Positions 6,403-12,473 of a stretch of DNA of 16,874 nucleotides are shown here, piece by piece. The notes below the pieces were generated by a model. That model was not told the origin of the DNA. It saw nothing but the letters and a program-made list of their open reading frames with translations, and ran no database searches. Location of the stretch: the NCBI GenBank assembly GCA_021299565.1, contig JAJTHA010000104.1, positions 1 to 16,874 of the forward strand. Direction: 5' to 3'. Both the position numbers and the translations under genes were made by a program. Every line of letters begins with the position of its first letter. The first letter of the stretch is position 1. The stretch comes from Candidatus Caenarcanales bacterium. GTDB lineage: Bacteria; Cyanobacteriota; Vampirovibrionia; LMEP-6097.

Positions 6403-6701
6403 TCAATCTGGAAAAAAAATACTTTTTAGTTTTGGAAAAAATACTCCAGCCATTGAATAAAACTTTTTATGTTTTTGGTTCAAGAGTTAAAAATTCAAGT
6501 AGAAAATATTCTGATCTAGATTTGGCTTACAAGGATGAACTAGACTTCAAGCTTTTACTTAGAGCAAAGGCGGCTCTATCAGAATCAGATCTACCGTTTA
6601 AAGTTGATCTAGTGCAGTTGGATGAAAGTAATTTTTCAGAATTGATTCAAAAGGATTTGATTGAATTTAAGATTGAAAATTTGTCACACTCTGGGGTCTG
6701 A
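6399..6701 (+). CDS. MNT-type minimal nucleotidyltransferase antitoxin
   Basis: 100 aa. The polymerase-beta-type active site is complete: GSX10DXD (G27-S28, D39-L-D41, in FGSRVKNSSRKYSDLDLA), with a third acidic residue D70 in FKVDLV. Family members transfer AMP from ATP to the tyrosine of the partner HEPN toxin. The start codon overlaps the HEPN stop. The final residues (SHSGV) and the stop are encoded inside a palindromic repeat (6680-6709) also found inverted at 7731-7761, so the native C-terminus may have been replaced by repeat sequence. Because the catalytic core is upstream of this point, activity is probably retained. Confidence 0.9.
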   Translation: MINLEKKYFLVLEKILQPLNKTFYVFGSRVKNSSRKYSDLDLAYKDELDFKLLLRAKAALSESDLPFKVDLVQLDESNFSELIQKDLIEFKIENLSHSGV

Positions 6702-6709
6702 CCCCAAAG
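6680..6709 (+). repeat. Left copy of inverted repeat with GGGGTCTGACCCC palindrome
   Basis: TTTGTCACACT (6680-6690) followed by the palindrome TGGGGTCTGACCCCA (6692-6706) and AAA. The same order, inverted, recurs at 7731-7761. Motifs of this GGGTCxGACCC type are common REP-like elements, often linked with RAYT (Y1-type) transposases; no such transposase gene is seen here. The palindrome overlaps the MNT stop codon and could also terminate transcription between the convergent genes ending at 6701 and 6740. Confidence 0.7.
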
Positions 6710-6739
6710 TAATCTATTGAAATAATTGAAAAGTCTTTA

Positions 6740-7630
6740 CTAATCGTATTGAGTTATAAAGATAGGTGCACTTAAACCATTGGATTTTTTACCATTGGAA
6801 TTTTCAAAGAGCAGTTCGGCTGCATAATATACGTCATCTTCTCTATAATCTCCAGCTTGATTAACTTCAAATGGAAAGCCAACTTTTCTTAAGCCATCAA
6901 GAAATTCATTTAAAGAAGATTGCTCTTGAATAGTACCATAAGGAACATCAGTTTCAAGTTTAATGTAACCTGCATCTTCAAACGTACTAGCATAATTACA
7001 AATCCCTATAAGAGCATTAGAGAGGTGATTCAGTGATTCTTGACTCTTATCCTTTGGAAAATTAATCATTCTTGAAAAAACTTCTGAAATAACTTCTTCT
7101 ATAATTGTGCGTTTTATATCATATTCAACAACAGAGTTATCCCCATTATCAAGATCCAAATCTGGATTAATTTTGAAATCCCCGTAAAATTCCAGATCTT
7201 CTGGAGCATTAAAATAAAGGATATAATTGCTTAATTCTTCTTCGCTTAGCTCTGAGATTTTCTTTCGAAATGATTTGAGACCTTCTTTGCTGATATTATC
7301 AGATGGGGTTCTATCATAGTCTCCCGGGTTATTGAAGAAATCTTCACCATATAAATTGAGATATTTTTCCTCTAAATCATCTTCTAACTTGTTCACTATA
7401 TTACTTAAATCTATTAAAGATTGATTATCTCTTGCCCTACTGATTTCTTCGATCTCTTTTCTTTGCGGCTTGATTTTTTTAATTTGTGCTTCTAGATCTG
7501 GTACGTCCTTAAATGTAAGACCATCTTTCTTCAACTCTGCTCTCACAGTATCTACATCACGGTTCCTAATTTTGATATCATTTAAAGCATGAGTTAAATA
7601 AATAATACGCTGATTGTTATCGATAGTCAT
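6740..7630 (-). CDS. Orphan acidic protein of unknown function
   Basis: 296 aa from the ATG at 7630 (MTIDNNQRIIYLTHALND...). I recognise no domain. It is strongly acidic and hydrophilic, without signal peptide or membrane segment. The N-terminal 100 residues are charged helix, partly coiled-coil (AQIKKIKPQRKEIEEISRAR, IVNKLEDDLEEKYLNLYG). The middle contains Asp/Asn-rich stretches (NPDLDLDNGDNSVVEYD) and the C-terminus is more globular. The frame extends 15 codons upstream to an ATG at 7675, but those codons cover the -35/-10 of a near-consensus promoter, so the downstream ATG is preferred. The gene is bracketed by inverted repeats (6680-6709 and 7731-7761) and converges on the HEPN/MNT operon, consistent with an acquired single-gene cassette. 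Function unknown. Confidence 0.8.
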   Translation of the reverse strand: MTIDNNQRIIYLTHALNDIKIRNRDVDTVRAELKKDGLTFKDVPDLEAQIKKIKPQRKEIEEISRARDNQSLIDLSNIVNKLEDDLEEKYLNLYGEDFFNNPGDYDRTPSDNISKEGLKSFRKKISELSEEELSNYILYFNAPEDLEFYGDFKINPDLDLDNGDNSVVEYDIKRTIIEEVISEVFSRMINFPKDKSQESLNHLSNALIGICNYASTFEDAGYIKLETDVPYGTIQEQSSLNEFLDGLRKVGFPFEVNQAGDYREDDVYYAAELLFENSNGKKSNGLSAPIFITQYD

Positions 7631-7639
7631 AATAAACAC

Positions 7640-7669
7640 ACTATAACACGCAGTTGTGCTTTGTGTCAA
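7640..7669 (-). promoter_or_regulatory. Near-consensus sigma-70 promoter of the orphan gene
   Basis: On the minus strand TTGACA (7669-7664, perfect -35), an 18-nt spacer, then TATAGT (7645-7640, 5/6 -10). It ends 9 nt before the ATG at 7630, giving a leader of only 2-3 nt. This is the best -35/-10 pair in the window and it fixes the start of the orphan gene. Confidence 0.75.
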
Positions 7670-7730
7670 GTTCATTAAACATTTCTAGTCGCTGTCAATT
7701 TTAACCATTGCATTGAACTCAGTCTAAGAA

Positions 7731-7761
7731 AATTTTGGGTCTGACCCTGAAGTGTGACAAA
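7731..7761 (-). repeat. Right copy of inverted repeat
   Basis: Read on the minus strand this is TTTGTCACACT, four bases, GGGTCAGACCC, then AAAA, matching the left copy at 6680-6709 in order and spacing. The outermost 11 bp are perfect inverted repeats (TTTGTCACACT at 6680-6690, AGTGTGACAAA at 7751-7761). The enclosed span is about 1.08 kb and holds one gene. I found no clear target-site duplication outside the ends. Confidence 0.65.
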
Positions 7762-7820
7762 ATAGTTACGCTCTGATTGGATTTTAGTCATTTGAATATC
7801 AACTCTGGTCATGAAACGAT

Positions 7821-7942
7821 TTTTGTTAGGTGTCCTTCTTAACCGTCTGCTAAACACTTGACCCCTTATTTTTGCAACCAATTTTGTTAGGTGTCCTTCT
7901 TAACCGTCTGCTAAACACTTGACCCCTTATTTTTGCAACCAA
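7821..7942. repeat. Perfect 61-bp tandem duplication
   Basis: Two identical 61-bp units, 7821-7881 and 7882-7942, each beginning TTTTGTTAGGTGTCC and ending TTTTTGCAACCAA. Each unit contains CACTTGACCCCTTATTTTT; in reverse this is AAGGGGTCAAGTG, a REP-like motif related in style to the GGGTCTGACCC elements nearby. Identity over all 61 positions indicates a recent duplication. Confidence 0.9.
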
Positions 7943-7962
7943 AATTGCTAGATTTATTTTCC

Positions 7963-8196
7963 ATGAGCTTACCAGAAAATGTCAAATTTAGAGCATACAT
8001 GGCAACTGTTTTTGCTATTGGATTAATGTCTTATAGTGCCAAAAACTTACATGAATTGGTTTTGTTGCAAATTCGATATACTCTTGAATATTTGTGGGAG
8101 CTGCTTATACATTCGCTTCTGTTTGTTATAGGATTTAATTTGATGAGATATATTAATGTATATTATAAAGAAGAGGAGCTAAAGCATGGAAAGTAA
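7963..8196 (+). CDS. Small membrane protein (77 aa)
   Basis: The start is placed at the ATG at 7963 (MSLPENVKFRAYM...). The frame also opens at a TTG at 7933, but that codon lies inside the tandem repeat. Two hydrophobic stretches are likely membrane-associated: about 12-24 (YMATVFAIGLMSY, weak) and about 44-59 (LWELLIHSLLFVIGFNLM, strong), followed by a charged tail (YYKEEELKHGK). I recognise no family. Its 3' end overlaps the start of a second, even smaller membrane ORF by 11 nt, suggesting a coupled pair. A weak TAGATT lies 8 nt before the start. Confidence 0.6.
   Translation: MSLPENVKFRAYMATVFAIGLMSYSAKNLHELVLLQIRYTLEYLWELLIHSLLFVIGFNLMRYINVYYKEEELKHGK
8173..8178 (+). promoter_or_regulatory. 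Strong Shine-Dalgarno of the 34-aa ORF
   Basis: GAGGAG with a 7-nt spacer before the ATG at 8186. It is one of the few clear Shine-Dalgarno motifs in the window and decides that the tiny ORF is probably translated. It lies within the coding sequence of the preceding 77-aa gene. Confidence 0.6.
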
Positions 8197-8290
8197 CTTT
8201 GTGATTTTGAGGGTAGCTGTCGCAGTTTTTGTAGCTTTTCCGTTAATATATTTTTTAGTAAAATATTTCTATGACTTTTTGCGTGAGTAA
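8186..8290 (+). CDS. 34-aa single-pass membrane microprotein
   Basis: A short ORF starting ATG at 8186 and ending TAA at 8290, encoding MESNFVILRVAVAVFVAFPL then IYFLVKYFYDFLRE. One membrane helix (about 6-28) is followed by a short aromatic and charged tail, a layout typical of small subunits that stabilise membrane complexes. Support comes from the strong Shine-Dalgarno, the 11-nt overlap with the upstream small membrane gene, and the tight fit before the convergent rsfS (13-bp gap). No family recognised. Confidence 0.55.
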   Translation: MESNFVILRVAVAVFVAFPLIYFLVKYFYDFLRE

Positions 8291-8303
8291 ACCAAAATTT
8301 ACT

Positions 8304-8669
8304 TTAGGTCCACTCACTATTAGGCACAAAAAGTGCTCTAGACCAAAGCTCTTCAAGGTTATAAAACTCTCTAGCTTCATGATCTATGATATGTACCACA
8401 AAATCTAGGTAATCCAGTAGAAACCATTTGTCTCCGTAAGTACCTTCTTTATGAGAAGGCTCAATGCCTTCTAGCGAGAGACTTTCTTCTATGTGTCTAG
8501 CGATGGCTTTGAGCTGTGGAGGAGTTTGTCCCGAGGTGATCAAAACATAGTCTGCAATATCTGCAATATTTTTGAGATCGAGAATTTCTGTGTCAACAGC
8601 TTTTTTGTCTTCAGCGAGTCGAGCGACTTTAAAAATCAGCTCTTTAGTTTTGGTTTTCTTTTGTATCAT
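8304..8669 (-). CDS. rsfS: Ribosomal silencing factor RsfS
   Basis: 121 aa, full length for the Iojap/RsfS family. It binds uL14 on the 50S subunit and blocks joining with 30S, reducing translation under starvation. The conserved core is easy to see: ADYVLITSGQTPPQLKAIARHIEE (39-62), HKEGTYGDKWFLLDYLDFVVHI (73-94) and the C-terminal FYNLEELWSRA (102-112). Its ATG overlaps the mreC stop (ATGA, 8666-8669), so it is the third gene of an mreB-mreC-rsfS unit; coupling of rsfS to the shape genes is the notable context here. Confidence 0.95.
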   Translation of the reverse strand: MIQKKTKTKELIFKVARLAEDKKAVDTEILDLKNIADIADYVLITSGQTPPQLKAIARHIEESLSLEGIEPSHKEGTYGDKWFLLDYLDFVVHIIDHEAREFYNLEELWSRALFVPNSEWT

Positions 8670-9457
8670 TTAAGTATAAAAATTTCTCTTATTGTAGAAA
8701 TGTCTTCGTGGAATTTGACTTTCACCACCAAATTCACTTCACTTGGATCTCTAGCGACTTCTACAACTTTTGCAACTGGATAGTTTTCTGGATAAGGACA
8801 ATTGCCGCTATCTATGCAGATTCCAGCGCTTACGATTTCGTCTCCAACTTTTACATCAGAATCAATTGTAATTGACTGTACTTGTGCCGCTTCTGGATGA
8901 TTGCCAATCAAAATACCATATTGTCCTAGTCTTATGATTTTGACTCCCATTCGCCACTCAGGATCATAGACTAGTTGAATTATCGCACTATTGTTGCTTA
9001 CTTTTTTGACTTGGCCTATTACTCCATGTTCGGTGATGACGCCCTTGCCGACTTTAACTCCATTGTTTGAGCCCTTATCAATAATTACTTGTTTATGCCA
9101 GCTATCAGGACTGCGGCCAATAATTCTTGCTGCAATAGTTGCTGTATGAAAACTTTGTTTGAAAGCAAGTGCTTTACTTAGACTCTTGGCTTCTTTTGCT
9201 TGTGCTTTATAAAGATTGTTTTCTAGCTTGAGCGCTTTGTTGGCTTTTTCTAGTTTTTCTACTTTGTCTAGTGCTTCGAGAACATCTTGAGCATTGGCTT
9301 GTGTCGCTTCTAAATTTTTGCCGATTTCAAAAACATAGGCGCCAGTATATCTATAAATAAATAATCCAAAAGCACCAAGAGGTCTGGCAAAGACCCAAAG
9401 CACTGCAACGGTTAACAAAACCGAAATACTTAAAGATTTTAGAGATTTACTATCCAT
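8666..9457 (-). CDS. mreC: Rod shape-determining protein MreC
   Basis: 263 aa. Bitopic inner-membrane protein of the elongasome that links MreB filaments to the PBP2/RodA wall synthase. One N-terminal membrane helix (about 9-24, perhaps running on to 36), a coiled coil (about 50-98, DVLEALDKVEKLEKANKALK...) and a C-terminal double beta-barrel domain (about 105-260) with the family landmarks VIIDKGSNNGVKVGKGVI, GVIGQV and VKVGDEIVSAG, followed by the YPVAKVVEV strand. The insertion ICIDSGNCPYPE (203-214) contains two cysteines and a short acidic loop. It follows mreB by 14 nt and overlaps rsfS by 4 nt. No mreD is found next to it. Confidence 0.93.
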   Translation of the reverse strand: MDSKSLKSLSISVLLTVAVLWVFARPLGAFGLFIYRYTGAYVFEIGKNLEATQANAQDVLEALDKVEKLEKANKALKLENNLYKAQAKEAKSLSKALAFKQSFHTATIAARIIGRSPDSWHKQVIIDKGSNNGVKVGKGVITEHGVIGQVKKVSNNSAIIQLVYDPEWRMGVKIIRLGQYGILIGNHPEAAQVQSITIDSDVKVGDEIVSAGICIDSGNCPYPENYPVAKVVEVARDPSEVNLVVKVKFHEDISTIREIFILK

Positions 9458-9471
9458 CCTGGATTATTGAT

Positions 9472-10524
9472 TTAGGCAAGAGCAGGTTCGCTAGCTATAT
9501 CAAGAACTCTTCTTAGAGATTTGTCGACAAGAACTCTTCCAGTGCCCAACACTACACATGATAATGGATCATCAGCAACGTGTACAGGTACTTCTGTTTC
9601 ATGAGTAATCATTTCATCTAGACCCTTAAGCAAAGCACCACCACCAGCAAGAACAATACCTCTGTCATAAATGTCTGATGCCAACTCAGGAGGTACTCTT
9701 TCAAGCGTGCGCTTAACAGATTCGACTATTGACTGTAAAGGCTCATGCATAGCTTCTCTGACTTCGGGTCTGCTGACCAAAACTGTTCTAGGAAGGCCAT
9801 TCAAAAGATTCAAGCCTCTAACTTCAAGTTGATCTTTATCAGAAGCATCGTCTAATCTAAATGCTGAACCAAGTTTGATTTTGACCATTTCAGCTGTGGT
9901 TTCACCAATCGCTAGGTTATAAACTTTTTTCATGTAATTAACTATTGAATCATTAAGTTCATCGCCGGCTATTCTAATACTTTCAGAAATCACAATCCCT
10001 GAAAGTGATGTTACAGCAACTTCAGTAGTACCACCACCGATATCAACTATCATACTTCCAATAGGATCTTGAACAGCTAGACCAGCGCCAATCGCTGCTG
10101 CCATCGGCTCTTCAATCAAATATACTGAGCCTGCTCCCGCGTTTTCAGCAGCTTCTCTTACTGCTCTTCTTTCAACTTCTGTAATTCCTGATGGGATTCC
10201 AATTGCGATACGTGGCTTACTAAGTGGTCTAAATGTGCCTTTACCGTTCGCTTTTTCGAGAAAATATCTAAGCATTAATTCTGCGTGTCTAAAATCTGCT
10301 ATCACTCCATCCCTAAGTGGTCTTGTCGCAATAATATGGTTTGGAGTACGGCCTATCATGGCTCTTGCTTCTTCACCTACAGCTAAAACTTCACCAGAAT
10401 CTCTACTGACGGCCACAACGCTTGGTTCTCTCAGGATAATTCCACCTTCTGATGTGCAGACAAGAGTGTTGGCTGTTCCCAAGTCGATACCTATATTTTT
10501 CGAAAACTTATCAAATATTCCCAT
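9472..10524 (-). CDS. mreB: Rod shape-determining actin homologue MreB
   Basis: 350 aa, the usual length (about 345), starting MGIFDKFSKNIGIDLGTANT. The actin-fold ATPase motifs are complete: phosphate-1 IDLGTANT (13-20), catalytic-site region EEPMAAAIG, phosphate-2 VDIGGGTTEVAV and adenosine motif LAGGGALLKGLDE. MreB polymerises under the inner membrane and directs lateral wall synthesis. The frame could be extended 6 codons to a TTG at 10542, but the ATG at 10524 matches the family start and lies 7 nt after a TAGAAT -10. First gene of mreB-mreC-rsfS; divergent from the metF-like gene. Confidence 0.97.
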   Translation of the reverse strand: MGIFDKFSKNIGIDLGTANTLVCTSEGGIILREPSVVAVSRDSGEVLAVGEEARAMIGRTPNHIIATRPLRDGVIADFRHAELMLRYFLEKANGKGTFRPLSKPRIAIGIPSGITEVERRAVREAAENAGAGSVYLIEEPMAAAIGAGLAVQDPIGSMIVDIGGGTTEVAVTSLSGIVISESIRIAGDELNDSIVNYMKKVYNLAIGETTAEMVKIKLGSAFRLDDASDKDQLEVRGLNLLNGLPRTVLVSRPEVREAMHEPLQSIVESVKRTLERVPPELASDIYDRGIVLAGGGALLKGLDEMITHETEVPVHVADDPLSCVVLGTGRVLVDKSLRRVLDIASEPALA

Positions 10525-10531
10525 TTGTTCT

Positions 10532-10561
10532 ATTCTAATCAATTTGATTAGGCTTTGTCTT
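10532..10561 (-). promoter_or_regulatory. mreB promoter
   Basis: On the minus strand AAGACA (10561-10556, 4/6), an 18-nt spacer and TAGAAT (10537-10532, 5/6), ending 7 nt before the mreB ATG. No Shine-Dalgarno is present, so the transcript is predicted to be leaderless. Confidence 0.5.
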
Positions 10562-10603
10562 GAATTTTTCTTAAGGGAGGGTCTTATCTAGAGGCGATGA
10601 CGC

Positions 10604-10609
10604 TAACAT
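10604..10609 (+). promoter_or_regulatory. Candidate -10 of the metF-like gene
   Basis: TAACAT ending 6 nt before the ATG at 10616. The -35 region at 17 nt is poor, so this is a weaker case than mreB or atpG. The divergent mreB/metF interval is 91 bp. Confidence 0.35.
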
Positions 10610-10615
10610 AAAGTT

Positions 10616-11500
10616 ATGTCTTTAAGGCAAGACCTCAAATCCAAAAATTTTGTAATCACCGCAGAGTTAAACCCTGCAAGAACATGTTCTGCTGACGTCA
10701 TAGTTAATAACGCAAAAAGACTTGTTGGCTTGGTTTCAGCGATCAATATCACTGACAATTCTGGTGCAGCAATGAAAATGTCCAGCTTGGTGGCATCTTT
10801 TCTTATGCAATCACAAACAGGGATTGAGGCTATTTGGCAAATTACCTGTAGGGATAGAAATAGACTTGCCATACAATCGGATTTGCTTGGAGCTTATGCT
10901 TTGGGTTTGAGAAATATTTTACCGCTAAAAGGAGATGCTCCTATCGCGCCATTAACTGTCGAAAAATGTTTTGATATCAACACCGATCAGTTGATAGAGA
11001 CTTGCATCAAGCTTTCGAAAGGAAAAGATTTGGATGATAAAGATGTAAAAGAACCATTTATTGATTTTTGTATTGGCGCTGCTGCCCATCCTGGTATGGA
11101 GGATTTGAATGTCCAAAAAAACTCTATGCAAAAGCGTTTGGAAATGGGAGCGGAGTTTTTCCAGACACAGATTTGTTTTGATAAAAAGCAAATGGAAAAT
11201 TTTGCAAATATAATTGGTCCAGATCTTGTATCAAAGACTCTTTTAGGTTTAACTCCTATCAAGTCTTTAAAGCAAGCTGAATTCATGAACAAAAATATTT
11301 TTGGAGTTACTGTTCCTCCAGAAATTATAACAAGAATAGCTGCTGCTTCTAACGATGAAGATGCAGCAAAAATTGGTTTGGATATTGCTGTTGAATTGAC
11401 TAATGAAATCAAACAAATTGGTTTCCGTGGTGTACATGTCATGGCAATTGGGCAAGAATCTCGCTTAGCAGAAATTGTGAATTATATAAATCCTAAATAA
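10616..11500 (+). CDS. metF: Methylenetetrahydrofolate reductase family protein
   Basis: 294 aa, TIM-barrel flavoprotein of the MetF family, which reduces 5,10-methylene-THF to 5-methyl-THF for methionine synthesis. Visible landmarks: the N-terminal strand with glutamate (VITAELNPAR, E17, the position of the catalytic Glu), SAINITDNSG (41-50), IWQITCRDRN (73-82), ALGLRNILPLKGDAPI (95-110, D107 at the conserved GD) and the C-terminal GVHVMAIGQE. The variant TAELNPAR instead of FEFFPP is closer to the MetF forms of anaerobes and Actinobacteria than to E. coli MetF, so the electron donor may differ. It is followed after 1 nt by the Opp-type ATPase gene. No metH is nearby. Confidence 0.85.
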   Translation: MSLRQDLKSKNFVITAELNPARTCSADVIVNNAKRLVGLVSAINITDNSGAAMKMSSLVASFLMQSQTGIEAIWQITCRDRNRLAIQSDLLGAYALGLRNILPLKGDAPIAPLTVEKCFDINTDQLIETCIKLSKGKDLDDKDVKEPFIDFCIGAAAHPGMEDLNVQKNSMQKRLEMGAEFFQTQICFDKKQMENFANIIGPDLVSKTLLGLTPIKSLKQAEFMNKNIFGVTVPPEIITRIAAASNDEDAAKIGLDIAVELTNEIKQIGFRGVHVMAIGQESRLAEIVNYINPK

Positions 11501-11501
11501 A

Positions 11502-12473
11502 ATGGCGGAGTCAATTTTAAAAGTCAAAAATCTCAGCAAGACTTTCAGCGTTGAAAAAAACTTTTTTGGAAAAGATACAGTTAGTTTAAAAGCAGTCAGA
11601 AACATTAATCTAGAGATTCTTCCTGGTGAATGTTTGGCTTTAATTGGCGAATCAGGTTGCGGCAAATCTACTCTAGCTCGCCTGATAGTTAAGCTGATAG
11701 AAGCAGATGAAGGGGAAATTATTTTTGAAGGAGTGGATTTAAACTCTTTAGAAAACGCTCAACTTAGAAAAAAGCGCAAAGATTTTCAAATGATTTTTCA
11801 AAATCCTTCAAGTAGTCTTGATCCTAAATATAAAATCAAAGACAGCATCGCAGAGCCACTTATAGTCCACGGCTTGGGCAATAAGAATGAAATAAAACAA
11901 AAAGTAAAAGAACTTATAGAATTGGTTGAGCTTCCAGAAACCATTCTAGAAAAATATCCTCATGAATGCTCTGGTGGACAAAATCAAAGAGTGAGTATCG
12001 CAAGAGCATTGGCTTTGAATCCCAAATTGATTGTTGCAGATGAAGCGGTAAGCGCCCTCGACCAAAACACTCAAGAAACTGTTCTTGCTTTAATTAAAAA
12101 ATTACAAGTCGAAAAAAACATCAGTTTTTTGTTTATAACTCACAGCATAGATGTAGTGAAGCGCATCGCTGATAGAGTAGCGGTGATGTATCTTGGACAA
12201 ATTGTCGAAGAAGCTGATGCAAAGACTCTATTAGCAAGCCCTCAGCATCCTTATACAAGAGCTTTACTGGCGGCAGCCCCTGTAAAAGATCCAAGAGATA
12301 GAAATAGAGAGAGAATTTTATTGCAAGGAGATTTGCCAAAGCCCACTCAAATCCCCACAGGCTGCAGTTTTCATACAAGGTGTCCTTTTGTTGTTGATAA
12401 GTGTAAAAGCATAGATCCAAAATTGGAAGGTCAAGCTCATAAAATAGCTTGTCTTAGACAAGGAGAAATATGA
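11502..12473 (+). CDS. Oligopeptide/dipeptide ABC transporter ATPase (OppF/DppF type)
   Basis: 323 aa. ATPase that would energise an Opp/Dpp peptide importer at the inner face of the membrane. Walker A GESGCGKST (49-57), Q-loop IFQNPSSSLDP (98-108), signature ECSGGQNQRVSIARAL (155-170), Walker B LIVADE (176-181), D-loop SALD and H-loop H214 (FITHSID) are all intact. The C-terminal oligopeptide-type extension is present (SPQHPYTRALLAAAP, 236-250, then GCSFHTRCPF). It has four cysteines (C288, C294, C301, C317), matching the cluster that binds [4Fe-4S] in some family members. No permease, binding protein or second ATPase is adjacent, so the partners are elsewhere. It overlaps murQ by 4 nt; peptide uptake next to muropeptide recycling is suggestive. 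Confidence 0.92.
   Translation: MAESILKVKNLSKTFSVEKNFFGKDTVSLKAVRNINLEILPGECLALIGESGCGKSTLARLIVKLIEADEGEIIFEGVDLNSLENAQLRKKRKDFQMIFQNPSSSLDPKYKIKDSIAEPLIVHGLGNKNEIKQKVKELIELVELPETILEKYPHECSGGQNQRVSIARALALNPKLIVADEAVSALDQNTQETVLALIKKLQVEKNISFLFITHSIDVVKRIADRVAVMYLGQIVEEADAKTLLASPQHPYTRALLAAAPVKDPRDRNRERILLQGDLPKPTQIPTGCSFHTRCPFVVDKCKSIDPKLEGQAHKIACLRQGEI
12460..12465 (+). promoter_or_regulatory. Shine-Dalgarno of murQ
   Basis: AAGGAG, 4 nt before the murQ ATG at 12470, inside the end of the ABC ATPase gene. With the ATGA overlap this indicates translation from a shared mRNA, in contrast to the leaderless-type starts elsewhere. Confidence 0.55.

Larger units (their letters stand above)
7631..7962. 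other. Gene-free interval rich in repeats
   Basis: This 332-bp stretch holds the orphan-gene promoter (7640-7669), the right inverted-repeat copy (7731-7761) and a tandem duplication (7821-7942). A 68-codon frame on the minus strand crosses it (7881-7675), but its first 20 codons are the repeat unit and it has no recognisable domain, so I do not call it. A weak TAGATT (7949-7954) lies 8 nt before the ATG at 7963 and could be the -10 for the small membrane genes. Confidence 0.6.

Noticed and set aside
7631..7675. The upstream ATG at 7675 as start of the orphan gene
   Set aside because: The extra 15 codons cover the TTGACA-18-TATAGT promoter, so the mRNA would start downstream of that ATG.
7675..7881. 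A 68-codon frame on the minus strand upstream of the orphan gene
   Set aside because: Its N-terminus is the 61-bp repeat unit and it crosses the right inverted-repeat copy. No domain or start signal is visible. It might be a decayed remnant, but I cannot support a gene.
10525..10542. The TTG at 10542 as start of MreB
   Set aside because: MreB proteins begin close to the MGIFDKF-type sequence, and the -10 hexamer lies between the two candidates.
10575..10581. A strong AGGGAGG Shine-Dalgarno-like motif before the metF-like gene
   Set aside because: It lies about 34 nt from the metF ATG, too far to act there; the nearest ATG downstream (10597) opens a 4-codon frame ending in TAA. It may be chance or a tiny leader peptide, but there is no support for either.
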